DNA of 64,000 bases from Mesorhizobium sp. AR07 (GCF_024746815.1 NZ_CP080525.1:310001-374000); one strand, 5' to 3'. Numbered from the stretch's first letter, positions 9,718-18,699 are shown. Numbers and translations: made by a program. The notes: generated by a model from the letters alone, not told the origin.

Positions 9718-10953
9718 TCAGTCCTGGCTGGCTGGCGTCTGTGCCTTCATCCGCGACGGTCTGGAGGTCATGTCCGTCGGCACCGTGGCCTTCTCCGAAG
9801 GCGCCCTTCGCCCAAGTGATCCGGCGGTCAGCAGGCTGAGCGCGATGAACGGAATGCCGATGGCAAAGGCCGAGCGGATGCCCCAATGGTCCGAGACAAA
9901 GCCGAGCAGCGGCGGACCGAGCAGGAAGGCGACGAAGGAGATCTGCGACAGCGCCGCGACATTGATTGCCGCCGGGCGATCCGTCCGCTGAGCGGCGGCG
10001 GAGATAGCCAGCGGAAAGAGGGCGCTGCTGCCTATACCCAGAAGGGCAAAGCCCAGCATGGACAGGAACGGGGCGGGCGACAGGAAGACAAGCAGCACGC
10101 CCGCCGCCATGCAGGCCAGCAGCACGCGCGCCACCCCGCTTGGCGAGTGGCGGTCGACGAAGCTGTCGGCGAAGAAGCGTGTGGTCGCCTGCGAGAACGC
10201 GAACAGCGCCACCGAGAATCCAGCAACAAAGGGACCCGAGTCGAAAACGGTGCGCATGTAGATCGACGACCAATCTATGCTGGCGCCTTCCAACAGCATC
10301 GCCGACAGCGTCACCGCGACGAGGACGAGGATCGGCAGTGTCGGCCGGGCCAGCATGGGTGCCTTGTCGCCGGTGCCGGCGAAGCGGCTGGGCGCCGGTT
10401 CGTAGCCGCCGAGAAACAGCGCCATCGCCATCGCCACCATCGGCACGACAACAGCCAGATGGAGTTGCGGCGAAATGCCGAGATGACCCAGCGCCGCGCC
10501 GAACAGGCCGGCGCCGAAAAAGCCAATGCTCCAGAACGAGTGCGCCCGGTTCATGATCCGGCGCTTGAGCAGGAACTCGGTTCTGTCGGCCTCGACATTG
10601 AGCATGATCTCGATGCTGCCGATCATCAGGCCGACCGGAAAGAGCATCAGGAACAGCGCGAGCGGGCCTGACGCGTGCACGGCGATGGCGTAGGCGACCG
10701 CCACAAAGGGGACCAGCCCGAGCAGTGCGCGGCGGAAGCCGACTCGCTCCAGGATCGGTGTCGCCAGCGTCAGCGCGGTCAAGGTGCCGATCGGCGTTCC
10801 GATCAGGCTGAGCCCCAGCGTGCCGTCCTCAATGCCCATGGCGTGCTTGATGTCGGGCAGCCGCGGAAAGATGTTGCCCATGGCGAACGAATAGATCGCA
10901 AAACCGGCATAGACCCGGTGCTGAGGGGCAAGGCTAAGGCCAAATGTCATCAT
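9718..10953 (-). CDS. MFS transporter, divergent from DeoR regulator
   Basis: This protein of about 411 aa has 12 hydrophobic segments and resembles the group of MFS proteins often annotated as fucose-permease-like or YbjJ-like (GFAIYSFAMGNIFPRLPDI near the N-terminus). Start is one of two adjacent ATGs at 10953 and 10950. The divergent DeoR gene starts 118 bases away and a TGCA array lies between, so the transporter is probably controlled by that regulator. DeoR proteins usually sense phosphorylated sugars, so a sugar or polyol substrate is plausible but unproven. Confidence 0.8.
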   Translation of the reverse strand: MMTFGLSLAPQHRVYAGFAIYSFAMGNIFPRLPDIKHAMGIEDGTLGLSLIGTPIGTLTALTLATPILERVGFRRALLGLVPFVAVAYAIAVHASGPLALFLMLFPVGLMIGSIEIMLNVEADRTEFLLKRRIMNRAHSFWSIGFFGAGLFGAALGHLGISPQLHLAVVVPMVAMAMALFLGGYEPAPSRFAGTGDKAPMLARPTLPILVLVAVTLSAMLLEGASIDWSSIYMRTVFDSGPFVAGFSVALFAFSQATTRFFADSFVDRHSPSGVARVLLACMAAGVLLVFLSPAPFLSMLGFALLGIGSSALFPLAISAAAQRTDRPAAINVAALSQISFVAFLLGPPLLGFVSDHWGIRSAFAIGIPFIALSLLTAGSLGRRAPSEKATVPTDMTSRPSRMKAQTPASQD

Positions 10954-11016
10954 GGTGCTTTCGACAGGGATAAACCAGCGGCTGGTCTGTCTAGCCGCTC
11001 GACATGCTTCGCTTCT

Positions 11017-11049
11017 TGCATAAACGTGCAAAACATGCAAGAATGTGCA
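11017..11049. promoter_or_regulatory. Phased TGCA array, candidate DeoR operator
   Basis: Four TGCA tetramers begin at 11017, 11027, 11036 and 11046, one per helical turn, and a fifth at 11067 touches the deoR start. The array lies in the divergent region between the MFS gene and deoR. Repeated short half-sites are typical of DeoR-family operators. Confidence 0.5.
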
Positions 11050-11070
11050 TGGAGAAAGCAGGATCGTGCA

Positions 11071-11829
11071 ATGCTCACCGATGAACGGCACCGGCTTATC
11101 CGCGACCGACTTGCGGTTGAGGGAAGAGTGCTGGCCGGCGAACTGGCGAGCCTCTTCGGGGTTTCGGAAGACACGGTCCGACGCGACCTGAGGGAGCTCG
11201 CGAAGGCAGGGCAATGCCGCCGTGTCTATGGTGGCGCGGTCGCACCGGCGCCCTTCGCAGCCGCGTCGATCGGCCTGCGCGGCGGTCATGCGATAGAGGA
11301 GAAGGCGAGGCTGGCGAGCACGGCGGTCACGCTGCTCTGCGCCGGGCAGACCCTATTCGTTGACGGCGGCACCACCAATGCCGCGATCGCCAGGGCCATT
11401 CCGCGTGACCTCGAGCTGACGATTGCCACCAATTCGCTCGGCGTCGCCTCGGCCCTGTCTGATCACACTTTGGTCGAACTGATCGTGCTGGGCGGCAGGT
11501 TCGACCGCAATCTTGGAACCTGCGTCGGTGGCGACACACTGGCCGCTGTCGCGCAGCTTGGCGCCGATCTGTTTTTCCTGGGCTCCTGCGGTCTCGATGC
11601 CTCACGCGGCGTGACGGCCTTCGATTCGGCGGAGGCCGAGGTGAAGCGGGCGATGGCCAGGAACAGCGCCGGCATCGTCATCGCCGTCACCAACGACAAA
11701 CTGGCCACTGCAGCGCCCTACCGTGTCGCCGGACCCGAAGCAGTCCGCTATCTGGTCGTCGAAAAGACCGCGCCGGCCGCCATCCTCGCCGATTTCGAAC
11801 GCCAGGGCGCTGAAATCCTCTTCGCTTGA
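11071..11829 (+). CDS. DeoR/GlpR family transcriptional regulator
   Basis: The 252-aa protein is a cytoplasmic DNA-binding repressor. The N-terminal winged helix-turn-helix (residues 1-57) carries the DeoR signature VSEDTVRRDLRELAKAG. The C-terminal DeoRC sensor domain shows LFVDGGTTNAAIARAI and FLGSCGLDASRGVTAFD, which bind a sugar phosphate in characterised relatives. I chose the ATG at 11071 (MLTDERHRLI), the usual N-terminus of the family. It faces a divergent MFS transporter and probably regulates it and itself through the TGCA array. Confidence 0.88.
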   Translation: MLTDERHRLIRDRLAVEGRVLAGELASLFGVSEDTVRRDLRELAKAGQCRRVYGGAVAPAPFAAASIGLRGGHAIEEKARLASTAVTLLCAGQTLFVDGGTTNAAIARAIPRDLELTIATNSLGVASALSDHTLVELIVLGGRFDRNLGTCVGGDTLAAVAQLGADLFFLGSCGLDASRGVTAFDSAEAEVKRAMARNSAGIVIAVTNDKLATAAPYRVAGPEAVRYLVVEKTAPAAILADFERQGAEILFA

Positions 11830-11896
11830 GGAGCGCGCGGCGCGCCTGCGTCCGGGTTTCCCCCCAAGGTTTCGAAAGCGGGTGTCGAAAACGGGT

Positions 11897-11962
11897 GCTT
11901 GCCTTGACAAATCCGGCCTCCCAGGCGCTTTTCGCGTAAATTTTGAGGCTGGGCCGTGATGC
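11897..11962. repeat. 66-bp dispersed repeat, copy 1
   Basis: This sequence starts GCTTGCCTTGACAAATCCGG and matches 60 of 66 bases with 16682-16747, in the same orientation. It lies between deoR and the convergent hydrolase gene. It contains TTGACA, but I see no -10 at proper spacing. Confidence 0.8.
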
Positions 11963-12001
11963 GCTGGGATGGTGCCGAAGTCCGATTGGCGTAAACGGCG
12001 A

Positions 12002-12688
12002 TCACAACCCGGATCGATTCCGTTGCTGCCTGTCTTCGAGAAAGCCACGGAAGCGTTGCCGGATCGACGGTGCGTTTGGGATGATGTGTCCGCCCTCGTG
12101 CTCCAGGATCAGCGGATTGCGGAATCGCGATGCAAGGTCGATTGAGGCGATGGGTGGCACGATGGTGTCCGAACGGCCAATGATGTGCACCGAGGGCAGG
12201 TCGTAGTTCGATCTCTCGCCATACAGCCTGGCGAGATCAGGATCGGCGCTGACGAATCCGCCGACCATGATGGCAAAGTCGAAGGCAAGCGAACGGTCGG
12301 GGTTTTTGCCCGCCGTGCCGGAGGGCTCGTCGCCGGGGTTATCGCCGCAGCGCAATCCCACGAGCAGTGCTGCCAGGGCCGCGCCTTGGCTGAAGCCGAA
12401 CACGCCATCGAAGGGTCCTTGCCGCGCAAAGGCCGAACCGATTGCGGCGCGCGTTCTTTGCCAGCCCTCGTAGCGCTTGGCGCCGGGGCCGGCGCCTGCG
12501 TTGGCCGCCGTGCCCTCCGCGCTTTGCGCATGCCACCAGCCGAAATCGCCTTCGGCCAGCGATGGCGCGTCCATGCGGACAAACTCGACCAGCTCGTCCA
12601 GCCCGTCGGCAAGCGGGGCCATCTGGCGTCGCAGGATTTGCGCGCTGCCGTGATAACCGTGCAAGCAGAGGATACGCAGTCTTTCCAT
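12002..12688 (-). CDS. Serine hydrolase of the FSH1 / alpha-beta hydrolase family
   Basis: The 228-aa protein is probably a cytoplasmic esterase. It begins RILCLHGYHGSAQI, typical of FSH family proteins. The nucleophile elbow is GFSQGAAL (Ser near residue 105). The acid is likely in IGRSDTIVPP and the base in EHEGGHIIP. Start is ATG 12688, preceded by GGGGAG. The frame extends upstream but lacks a better start. Substrate unknown. It lies on the same strand as the PEBP gene, with a strong hairpin between. Confidence 0.78.
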   Translation of the reverse strand: MERLRILCLHGYHGSAQILRRQMAPLADGLDELVEFVRMDAPSLAEGDFGWWHAQSAEGTAANAGAGPGAKRYEGWQRTRAAIGSAFARQGPFDGVFGFSQGAALAALLVGLRCGDNPGDEPSGTAGKNPDRSLAFDFAIMVGGFVSADPDLARLYGERSNYDLPSVHIIGRSDTIVPPIASIDLASRFRNPLILEHEGGHIIPNAPSIRQRFRGFLEDRQQRNRSGL

Positions 12689-12749
12689 CTTTTTTGCTCC
12701 CCGATCACGGCCAATGTACAGCATCCTGATCCGTTCCGAGGTGAGCTTG

Positions 12750-12794
12750 CCGGCTTGTCCGCCCGATCGCCGAAACGACGGGCGGACAAGCCGG
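12750..12794. terminator. Perfect 16-bp inverted repeat between PEBP and hydrolase genes
   Basis: Arms CCGGCTTGTCCGCCCG (12750-12765) and its exact complement (12779-12794) enclose a 13-base loop just after the 3' end of the PEBP gene. There is no clear T-run on either side, so it could be a terminator without U-tract, an RNA-stabilising hairpin or a protein site. Confidence 0.5.
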
Positions 12795-12825
12795 ATTACC
12801 TCCGGGGTTGCTTAGCCGACGCGTG

Positions 12826-13518
12826 CTAGTGCCCGTACGAGGCCGTGAAGCTGGCCGTTCCAAGAAGCTTGCTGCCCAATCCCTTGTTCAGCACGAACGA
12901 ATAGAGCGCCGTAGTGCCGGTTTTCGGAATTCCCGCGGCCGCTTGTACGTCATCGACCGCAACCGCGTACAAGGTGAACACATAGCGATGCGGCTTGTCG
13001 CCGACAGACGGGCACGGGCCGGTATAGTTGCCATTGGCACCGGTCACGCCTGTGTCGAGAAAATCGGTGGTGCCGCCAAAGGCCGGCGCCGGCAGTTTCG
13101 AAAGTGAATTTCCGGCGCCCTGCGCGAGTCCCGTCGCCGTCGGCGGAATGTTGTAGACGGCCCAGTGCCATAGTCCGCTGCCGGTTGGCGCATCCCGGTC
13201 GCGGACCTGGAGCGCCAGCGATTTCGTCCCGGCAGGGATGTTCGCCCATTGCAGGGCCGGAGAGACGTTCGAGCCCGTGCAGCCAAAGCCGTTCAGAGTG
13301 AACCTGGTTTCGAAACTGCCTGAGGACAGATCCGGGCTCGAAAGCGTGAATTTCGATCCTGCCTCGGCCTTGCCGGCAAAACCGCCGAGCGTTGCCGCGA
13401 CAAATGCCGCCGCTATCGACATTGCGGCGCGAGCCAGCATGGGTTGCCGGCGCCGGCCGGCAGGGCTGCCCTGACGATCGTGCGGCGGCGATGATTTGAT
13501 GTTTTGATGAATGGTCAT
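12826..13518 (-). CDS. YbhB/YbcL family Raf-kinase-inhibitor-like (PEBP) protein, secreted
   Basis: The 230-aa protein has a Sec-type signal after a polar N-terminus (hydrophobic AAMSIAAAFVAATLGGF, likely cleavage after AEA near residue 53). The mature part is a PEBP domain: FTLNGFGCTGSNVSPALQW, VRDRDAPTGSGLWHWAVYNIP and HRYVFTLYAV. It is expected in the periplasm. Bacterial relatives are structurally known but of uncertain function. Start is ATG 13518 with TGGAG upstream. Confidence 0.85.
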   Translation of the reverse strand: MTIHQNIKSSPPHDRQGSPAGRRRQPMLARAAMSIAAAFVAATLGGFAGKAEAGSKFTLSSPDLSSGSFETRFTLNGFGCTGSNVSPALQWANIPAGTKSLALQVRDRDAPTGSGLWHWAVYNIPPTATGLAQGAGNSLSKLPAPAFGGTTDFLDTGVTGANGNYTGPCPSVGDKPHRYVFTLYAVAVDDVQAAAGIPKTGTTALYSFVLNKGLGSKLLGTASFTASYGH

Positions 13519-13647
13519 GACCGAGCTCCAGATGTGAGGAGTGGTCTTCGTAAGAAGCCGGACCTTGCCTGGCCAGCGCTTCGCCGGCACGAGACTGTTG
13601 CAAAAGCTGCATGAATGGGTCGATGGAGGGGCCGCCGGGCGAGCCCC

Positions 13648-14565
13648 TCAGGCGGCTCTGGCCCGGAGGTTTTCGGCGTATTGCCTTTTGATGAAATCGA
13701 GAAATGCCCGGACCCGATGCGGAATATAGGACCGTGACGTGTGAAGCAGCCAGATCGCGTTGTCGAAATCGGTCGGCGTCGCCTCGTGCCTTGGAAACAG
13801 GTCGATCAACCGCCCTGCCGCCAGGTCGGCACCGACCAGCCAATCCGGCAGCAGCGCCGGCCCCAAGCCTTCTTGTGCCGCGCGCTGCAGGGCGAGGGAA
13901 TTCGACATCGTCAGCCTGCCGTGGATATCGATCCCGTCGATCATGCCGAGAGCATCGCGGAACCGCCACTGCGCCGAATAGCCTGGCACCGGGCAGCGGA
14001 GGCAGTCGTGCGTCACCAGGTCCGCCGGCGTCAGCGGAGCGCCATGCTGCTTGAGGTATGCCGGGCTGGCACAGACGTGATAGCGGATCCGCGCAAGACG
14101 GACACCGACCAGCGAGCTGTCGGCGGCCTGCCGCAAGCGTAGCGCTACGTCGACGCGCTCGGCCACGAGGTCGATGATGGAATCGGTCAGCCGCAGGTCG
14201 ATTTCGAGCTTGGGGTAGGCCTTGCGAAGTGCCGTGAGCATCGGGACCAGGACCGAATAGCCATAGCTTACCGACGCCGTCACCCGCACGACGCCTTCAG
14301 GCTGGCCGGCGAGATCGCGCGCCTCGTCGGTTGCGCGCTGCAGATCCTTCAACAGGCCCCGGACGCTCTCGTGATAGGCCGCGCCAGCCTTGGTCAGCGC
14401 CAGCCGGCGCGTCGTCCGCTCCAGCAACCGTACCCCCAGGCTCTTCTCGAGCGCGGCAATGGAGCGCGTCACCGCCGACGGGTCCGTCGAGAATTCGCGC
14501 GCCACGGCGGCGAAGCTCCCCAGCCGAACCACTTCAACGAAGGTCTTGAGCTGTTCAGTGTCCAT
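13648..14565 (-). CDS. LysR family transcriptional regulator
   Basis: The 305-aa protein has an N-terminal winged helix-turn-helix (residues 1-60: MDTEQLKTFVEVVRLGSFAA, then DPSAVTRSIAALEKSLGVRL) and a C-terminal periplasmic-binding-like effector domain of the CrgA-like type. I chose ATG 14565. An in-frame ATG at 14574 is equally possible. Neighbours on the same strand are the PEBP and SDR genes. No divergent target starts beside it, so its regulon is not obvious here. Confidence 0.85.
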   Translation of the reverse strand: MDTEQLKTFVEVVRLGSFAAVAREFSTDPSAVTRSIAALEKSLGVRLLERTTRRLALTKAGAAYHESVRGLLKDLQRATDEARDLAGQPEGVVRVTASVSYGYSVLVPMLTALRKAYPKLEIDLRLTDSIIDLVAERVDVALRLRQAADSSLVGVRLARIRYHVCASPAYLKQHGAPLTPADLVTHDCLRCPVPGYSAQWRFRDALGMIDGIDIHGRLTMSNSLALQRAAQEGLGPALLPDWLVGADLAAGRLIDLFPRHEATPTDFDNAIWLLHTSRSYIPHRVRAFLDFIKRQYAENLRARAA

Positions 14566-14646
14566 GCTCGGCATCTTGCCAGATGTGCCATGCTCCTGGC
14601 GAGGCAATTGTTGCCAGTTCGGCAATAGTCCGTGGTTTCGAACCAG

Positions 14647-15597
14647 TCAGGCCAAACCGCTCGATGGATTCAGCCGGAACGGCGCAACCCGTTCCGCGGT
14701 CGCTTGCCACAGGGTTTGCTGCGCCTGTCGGTCGCCGCCCGGCGCCAAGGGCACGAGCGGCCGCGCATCGTTGACCGAATAGTAGCCACCGGTCGTTTCG
14801 GCGAAAGCGGGATCACTGGCCAGACGCACGATGATGCCCGCGCCGCGTTTGGGATTACCGATTCCCAGCCATGTTAGCAGCCGTTCGAGCGGCGCGGCGA
14901 ACCACAATTCGCGCCCGAGCCCGGTGACGTTGAACCCGGGGCAGAGGCAATTGACCGCGACGCCGGTTCCGCCCAGCTGGCGTGCAAGCTCCAGCGAGAA
15001 CATGATGTTCAGCATCTTGGTCTGGCCGTAGATTTTGGACGAGCCGCGCGCGGTGAACGGGTGCATGTCGACGAGTGCGGCAAGCGGATCGAACCCGGCA
15101 GCCTGTCGCGACGCCTCCGACGCCACCGTGACGATGCGCGACGGCGCCGACCGAACCAAGGTCTCGCGCAAGATGCTGGTCAGCAGCCATGGCGCCAGAT
15201 AGTTGACCGAGACCATCTCGGGCATGCCGTCGGCGGTAACGCGCGGCTCGAAGGCATGAAGCCCGGCATTGTTGATCAGGACGTCGATCCGTGGGTGGCG
15301 CGCGACGATCTCGCGCCCAAGTGCGGCGACCGATGCCATGTCGGCGAAATCACCATAGTGGACATCGACCCGCGTGCCCGGCGCGGCCGCCTCGATCAGC
15401 GTCAGCGTTGCATCGGCCTTGGCCTGGCTGCGCGCGGTGAGAACGAGGTGCGCGCCTTGCCGGGCGAGTGCGATCGCCGCGATCTGACCAATCCCGCTGG
15501 TGGCTCCGGTAATGACAATGGTGGGGGTTGACTGAGGTAAGGTGTTTCTCTTTTTAATGGATAAATATCCACTATATAGATGATGGATTTTTGTCAA
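14647..15597 (-). CDS. Short-chain dehydrogenase/reductase (SDR)
   Basis: This NAD(P)-dependent oxidoreductase has the Rossmann motif TGATSGIG near the N-terminus, NNAG in the middle and the catalytic Ser plus YxxxK (IYGQTKMLN). The start is unclear. The first usable codon upstream of the Rossmann strand is TTG 15597, but that TTG belongs to a TTGACA that looks like the gene's -35 box, so real translation probably starts further in, at a non-ATG codon near 15530-15560. The divergent MarR gene and a dyad between them suggest MarR control. Substrate unknown. Confidence 0.75.
   Translation of the reverse strand: MTKIHHLYSGYLSIKKRNTLPQSTPTIVITGATSGIGQIAAIALARQGAHLVLTARSQAKADATLTLIEAAAPGTRVDVHYGDFADMASVAALGREIVARHPRIDVLINNAGLHAFEPRVTADGMPEMVSVNYLAPWLLTSILRETLVRSAPSRIVTVASEASRQAAGFDPLAALVDMHPFTARGSSKIYGQTKMLNIMFSLELARQLGGTGVAVNCLCPGFNVTGLGRELWFAAPLERLLTWLGIGNPKRGAGIIVRLASDPAFAETTGGYYSVNDARPLVPLAPGGDRQAQQTLWQATAERVAPFRLNPSSGLA
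15559..15597 (-). promoter_or_regulatory. Candidate SDR promoter with MarR operator-like dyad
   Basis: On the minus strand TTGACA (15597-15592) is followed by the AT-rich TATATAGT (15578-15571) and then the perfect dyad GGATAAATATCC (15559-15570). The dyad sits where a repressor would block transcription. The marR gene starts 74 bases away in the other direction. Confidence 0.5.
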
Positions 15598-15643
15598 CCA
15601 TTGTGACAGGAGTCCGGCAGCCGAAACGCCAGGTGAGGGAGTT

Positions 15644-16105
15644 ATGACTTCGCACTCCGCCAAAACGCCCCTGAGCGAGGAGCAACGCGAACAGCGCATC
15701 CTCGCGCTCGGTGGCACGCTTAACGCGCTGGTCAGCCAGTCCCGGGCCTTGATGGCGCGCGCCGGTGTTGCCTTTCATGCCGAATTGCAGCCGGCGGCTT
15801 TTCATATCGCGCTCTGGCTCGACGCCTTCGGCCCGGCCAAGCCGAGTGCCGTGGCGCAAGCCGTCGGCATGGATCGCAGCGCGACAAGCCGTCTGACCCG
15901 GGAGCTGACGCGCCTGGGGCTGATCGAGACAATCACCGATCCATCCGACCGCCGAAGTGTCGTCCTGTCGCTCAGCACCGACGGCCGTCGGCGGATGGCA
16001 GCGGCGATGCACGGCAAGGGCGACACATTTCGCCAGCGGATCGCCTCCTGGAGCGACGAGGATCTCCTGTTGTGTACGCACCTTTTACGAAGGCTCCTCG
16101 GGTGA
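15644..16105 (+). CDS. MarR family transcriptional regulator
   Basis: The 153-aa protein is a dimeric winged-helix regulator. The recognition region (AKPSAVAQAVGMDRSATSRL, about residues 66-85) and the wing (ITDPSDRRSVVLSLSTDGRR) match the family. AGGTGAGGGAG precedes the ATG. It is divergent from the SDR gene, and the dyad at 15559-15570 is a likely binding site. The inducing ligand is unknown. Confidence 0.88.
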   Translation: MTSHSAKTPLSEEQREQRILALGGTLNALVSQSRALMARAGVAFHAELQPAAFHIALWLDAFGPAKPSAVAQAVGMDRSATSRLTRELTRLGLIETITDPSDRRSVVLSLSTDGRRRMAAAMHGKGDTFRQRIASWSDEDLLLCTHLLRRLLG

Positions 16106-16167
16106 TGACCGGGCAGCCGAGCAGGAAGCCGGCAGGCCGGCGTCACCGCAGCTCGGTTCGGCGCAAG

Positions 16168-16512
16168 TCATCCGAACGTCGGCGGCTCAATCCGGATGGT
16201 CTCCATGATTGCGCGTTCCACGGTCAGATTCACCGACCTTTCCGTAAGGGGACGCGTGCGATGGGCCACGCCCTTCTTCACGCAATAGAGGTCGTTTGGC
16301 CCCAGTTCGATCGTTGCATGATCAAGGTCTATCGCCAGCCTGCCCTCGATACACATGAAAACCTCGTCGGAATCGGGATGCAGGTGCCAATAGAACGCCT
16401 CGGTCATCACGCTCATCCGCACCACATGGTCGTTCACGTCGCATAGGGGATGGTTTCGGTAGGAAAGCGTGGTCTCGCTCTCTACTGTGAGGTTCTTGAC
16501 GTGTTCCGCCAT
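16168..16512 (-). CDS. Cupin domain protein
   Basis: The 114-aa protein is a single small beta-barrel cupin. The first metal-binding motif is seen as FYWHLHPDSDEVFMCIEG and the second region as ELGPNDLYCVKKGVAHRTRP. Start is ATG 16512 with TTGGAG upstream. An in-frame TTG lies 12 bases before. Small cupins range from isomerases to sensors, and no function can be assigned. It stands alone between marR and aspS. Confidence 0.8.
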   Translation of the reverse strand: MAEHVKNLTVESETTLSYRNHPLCDVNDHVVRMSVMTEAFYWHLHPDSDEVFMCIEGRLAIDLDHATIELGPNDLYCVKKGVAHRTRPLTERSVNLTVERAIMETIRIEPPTFG

Positions 16513-16681
16513 TGCGTTCTCCAATCAGGATCGATGGGACGGGCCATTCGGCGCGACCGGCAGGATATACGCCACTCCTCCTGACAGGGGCCGTCAGCAT
16601 TCGCCACGCATTCAGTGGGCGCTTTTGATGCGTTTGCGCACTGCCGGGCCAAAAGCCGGGTAGAGATGCCACCCTCGGCCC

Positions 16682-16747
16682 GCTTGCCTTGACAAATCCG
16701 GCCTCCCATGCGCTTTTCGCGCAAATTTTCAGGTCGGGCCGCGATGC
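16682..16747. repeat. 66-bp dispersed repeat, copy 2
   Basis: This direct copy of the element at 11897-11962 (60 of 66 bases identical) lies just upstream of aspS. The two copies bracket the hydrolase-PEBP-LysR-SDR-MarR-cupin segment. Confidence 0.8.
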
Positions 16748-16787
16748 TTCGGCCCACAACCCAGCACCCCGGACTTTACCAATGACA

Positions 16788-18578
16788 ATGCACCGTTACC
16801 GCAGCCATACCTGTGCCCAGTTGAGGAAGAGCGACGTCGGCTCTTCCGTTCGCCTGTCGGGCTGGGTGCATCGCGTGCGCGATCATGGCGGCCTGCTCTT
16901 CATCGACCTGCGCGACAATTATGGCCTGACCCAGATCGTCGCCGATCCGGATTCGCCGGCCTTCAAGGTCGCCGAGACCGTGCGTGGCGAGTGGGTCATC
17001 CGCGTCGACGGCGAGGTCAAGGCGCGCTTGCCCGAGACCACGAACGCCAATTTGCCGACCGGTGAGGTCGAGATTTTCGCCCGCGAGATCGAGGTGCTGT
17101 CGGCGGCCAAGGAATTGCCGCTGCCGGTGTTCGGCGAGCCCGACTATCCCGAGGATATAAGGCTGAAATACCGCTTCCTCGACCTGCGCCGCGACACGCT
17201 GCACAAGAACATCCTGGCGCGGACAAAAATCATCGCCGAGATGCGCAGGCGCATGGGCGAGGTCGGCTTCACCGAATTCTCGACGCCGATCCTGACCGCG
17301 TCGTCGCCGGAAGGCGCGCGCGACTTCCTGGTGCCGTCGCGCATCCACCCCGGCACCTTCTACGCGCTGCCGCAGGCGCCGCAGCAGTACAAGCAGCTGA
17401 TCATGGTCTCGGGCTTCGACCGCTATTTCCAGATCGCGCCGTGCTTTCGCGACGAGGACCCGCGCGCCGACCGCCTGCCGGGCGAATTCTACCAGCTCGA
17501 CCTCGAAATGAGCTTCGTCGAACAGGACGATGTGCTGTCCACCATGGGGCCGGTGATGACGTCTGTCTTCGAGGCCTTCGCGGACGGCAAGCCCGTCACC
17601 AAGGACTGGCCGCGAATCTCCTATGACGTCGCCATGCGCAAATACGGTTCCGACAAGCCGGACCTGCGCAACCCGATCGAGATGCAGCCCGTCTCCGACC
17701 ATTTCCGCGATTCCGGCTTCAAGGTGTTCGCCAACATCCTGGCCAACGATCCGAAAGCCGAGGTGTGGGCCATTCCGGCCAAGACCGGCGGCAGCCGCGC
17801 CTTCTGCGACCGCATGAACTCCTGGGCACAGAGCGAGGGCCAGCCTGGGCTGGGCTACATCTTCTGGCGCAAGGAAGGCGACAAGATCGAGGGCGCCGGT
17901 CCGCTGGCCAAGAACATCGGCGAGGAGCGCACCGAGGCGATCCGCCTCCAGCTCGGCCTTACCGACGGCGACGCGGCCTTCTTCGTTGCCGGCGATCCGA
18001 AGAAGTTCGTGTCTTTCGCGGGCGCCGCGCGCACCCGCGCCGGCGAGGAACTGAACCTCGTCGACCGCGATCGCTTCGAGCTGTGCTGGATCGTCGATTT
18101 CCCGTTCTTCGAATGGAACGAGGAGGAAAAGAAGATCGACTTCGCCCACAACCCGTTCTCGATGCCGCAGGGCGGCATCGATGCGCTGAACGGAGACGAT
18201 CTGCTTGGCATCAAGGCATTCCAGTACGACGCCGTGTGCAACGGCTTCGAGATCGCCTCTGGCGGCATCCGCAACCATCTGCCCGAGACCATGGTCAAGG
18301 CGTTCGAGACGGTCGGGCTCGATCGTGCGACGGTCGAGGAGCGCTTCGGCGGCCTCTATCGCGCCTTCCAGTATGGTGCACCGCCGCATGGTGGGGCGGC
18401 ATTCGGCATCGACCGTGTCGTCATGCTGCTGGTCGGAGCGAAGAACCTGCGCGAGGTCACCATGTTCCCGATGAACCAGCAGGCCTACGACCTGTTGATG
18501 AATGCGCCCTCGGAAGCGAGCCCGCAGCAGCTTCGCGAACTGGCGCTGCGCGTCGCGGTGCCCAAGAAGGACGCCTGA
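16788..18578 (+). CDS. aspS: Aspartyl-tRNA synthetase (probably non-discriminating)
   Basis: AspS charges tRNA-Asp and, in bacteria without asparaginyl-tRNA synthetase, also tRNA-Asn for later amidation by GatCAB. The 596-aa protein has the N-terminal OB-fold anticodon-binding domain (residues 1-110), motif 2 [19 protein letters not shown], the bacterial GAD insertion (about 290-420) and motif 3 GIDRVVMLL near the end. I chose the second ATG, at 16788 (MHRYRSHTC), the usual N-terminus in relatives. ATG 16782 is six bases earlier. A clear terminator follows. The non-discriminating role is inferred from the lineage. Confidence 0.95.
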   Translation: MHRYRSHTCAQLRKSDVGSSVRLSGWVHRVRDHGGLLFIDLRDNYGLTQIVADPDSPAFKVAETVRGEWVIRVDGEVKARLPETTNANLPTGEVEIFAREIEVLSAAKELPLPVFGEPDYPEDIRLKYRFLDLRRDTLHKNILARTKIIAEMRRRMGEVGFTEFSTPILTASSPEGARDFLVPSRIHPGTFYALPQAPQQYKQLIMVSGFDRYFQIAPCFRDEDPRADRLPGEFYQLDLEMSFVEQDDVLSTMGPVMTSVFEAFADGKPVTKDWPRISYDVAMRKYGSDKPDLRNPIEMQPVSDHFRDSGFKVFANILANDPKAEVWAIPAKTGGSRAFCDRMNSWAQSEGQPGLGYIFWRKEGDKIEGAGPLAKNIGEERTEAIRLQLGLTDGDAAFFVAGDPKKFVSFAGAARTRAGEELNLVDRDRFELCWIVDFPFFEWNEEEKKIDFAHNPFSMPQGGIDALNGDDLLGIKAFQYDAVCNGFEIASGGIRNHLPETMVKAFETVGLDRATVEERFGGLYRAFQYGAPPHGGAAFGIDRVVMLLVGAKNLREVTMFPMNQQAYDLLMNAPSEASPQQLRELALRVAVPKKDA

Positions 18579-18647
18579 CGCCCGCTTTGGGCGATGCTTT
18601 AAAGAACCGCCTGAACCGATTCTTTCGATTCACTAATTAGTCCCAAC

Positions 18648-18677
18648 AAAAAAGCCCGGCATCACTGCCGGGCTTTT
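18648..18677. terminator. Rho-independent terminator, aspS / convergent gene
   Basis: The perfect stem AAAAGCCCGGC / GCCGGGCTTTT has loop ATCACT and A/T runs on both sides. It can serve aspS on plus and the 18700-19890 gene on minus. Confidence 0.85.
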
Positions 18678-18699
18678 CCGTATATTGAGATCGCTTCGA

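Noticed and set aside
10675..11070. N-terminal extension of the DeoR frame by 132 codons
   Set aside because: The extension overlaps the divergent MFS gene and operator. DeoR proteins start at MLTDERHRLI-like sequence.
11904..11943. Promoter in the 66-bp repeat (TTGACA)
   Set aside because: There is no acceptable -10 at 16-18 bases, and it points towards a convergent gene in copy 1.
16776..18389. 537-aa open frame antisense to aspS
   Set aside because: A GC-rich antisense shadow. AspRS motifs on the plus strand are unmistakable, and the antisense product has no family features.
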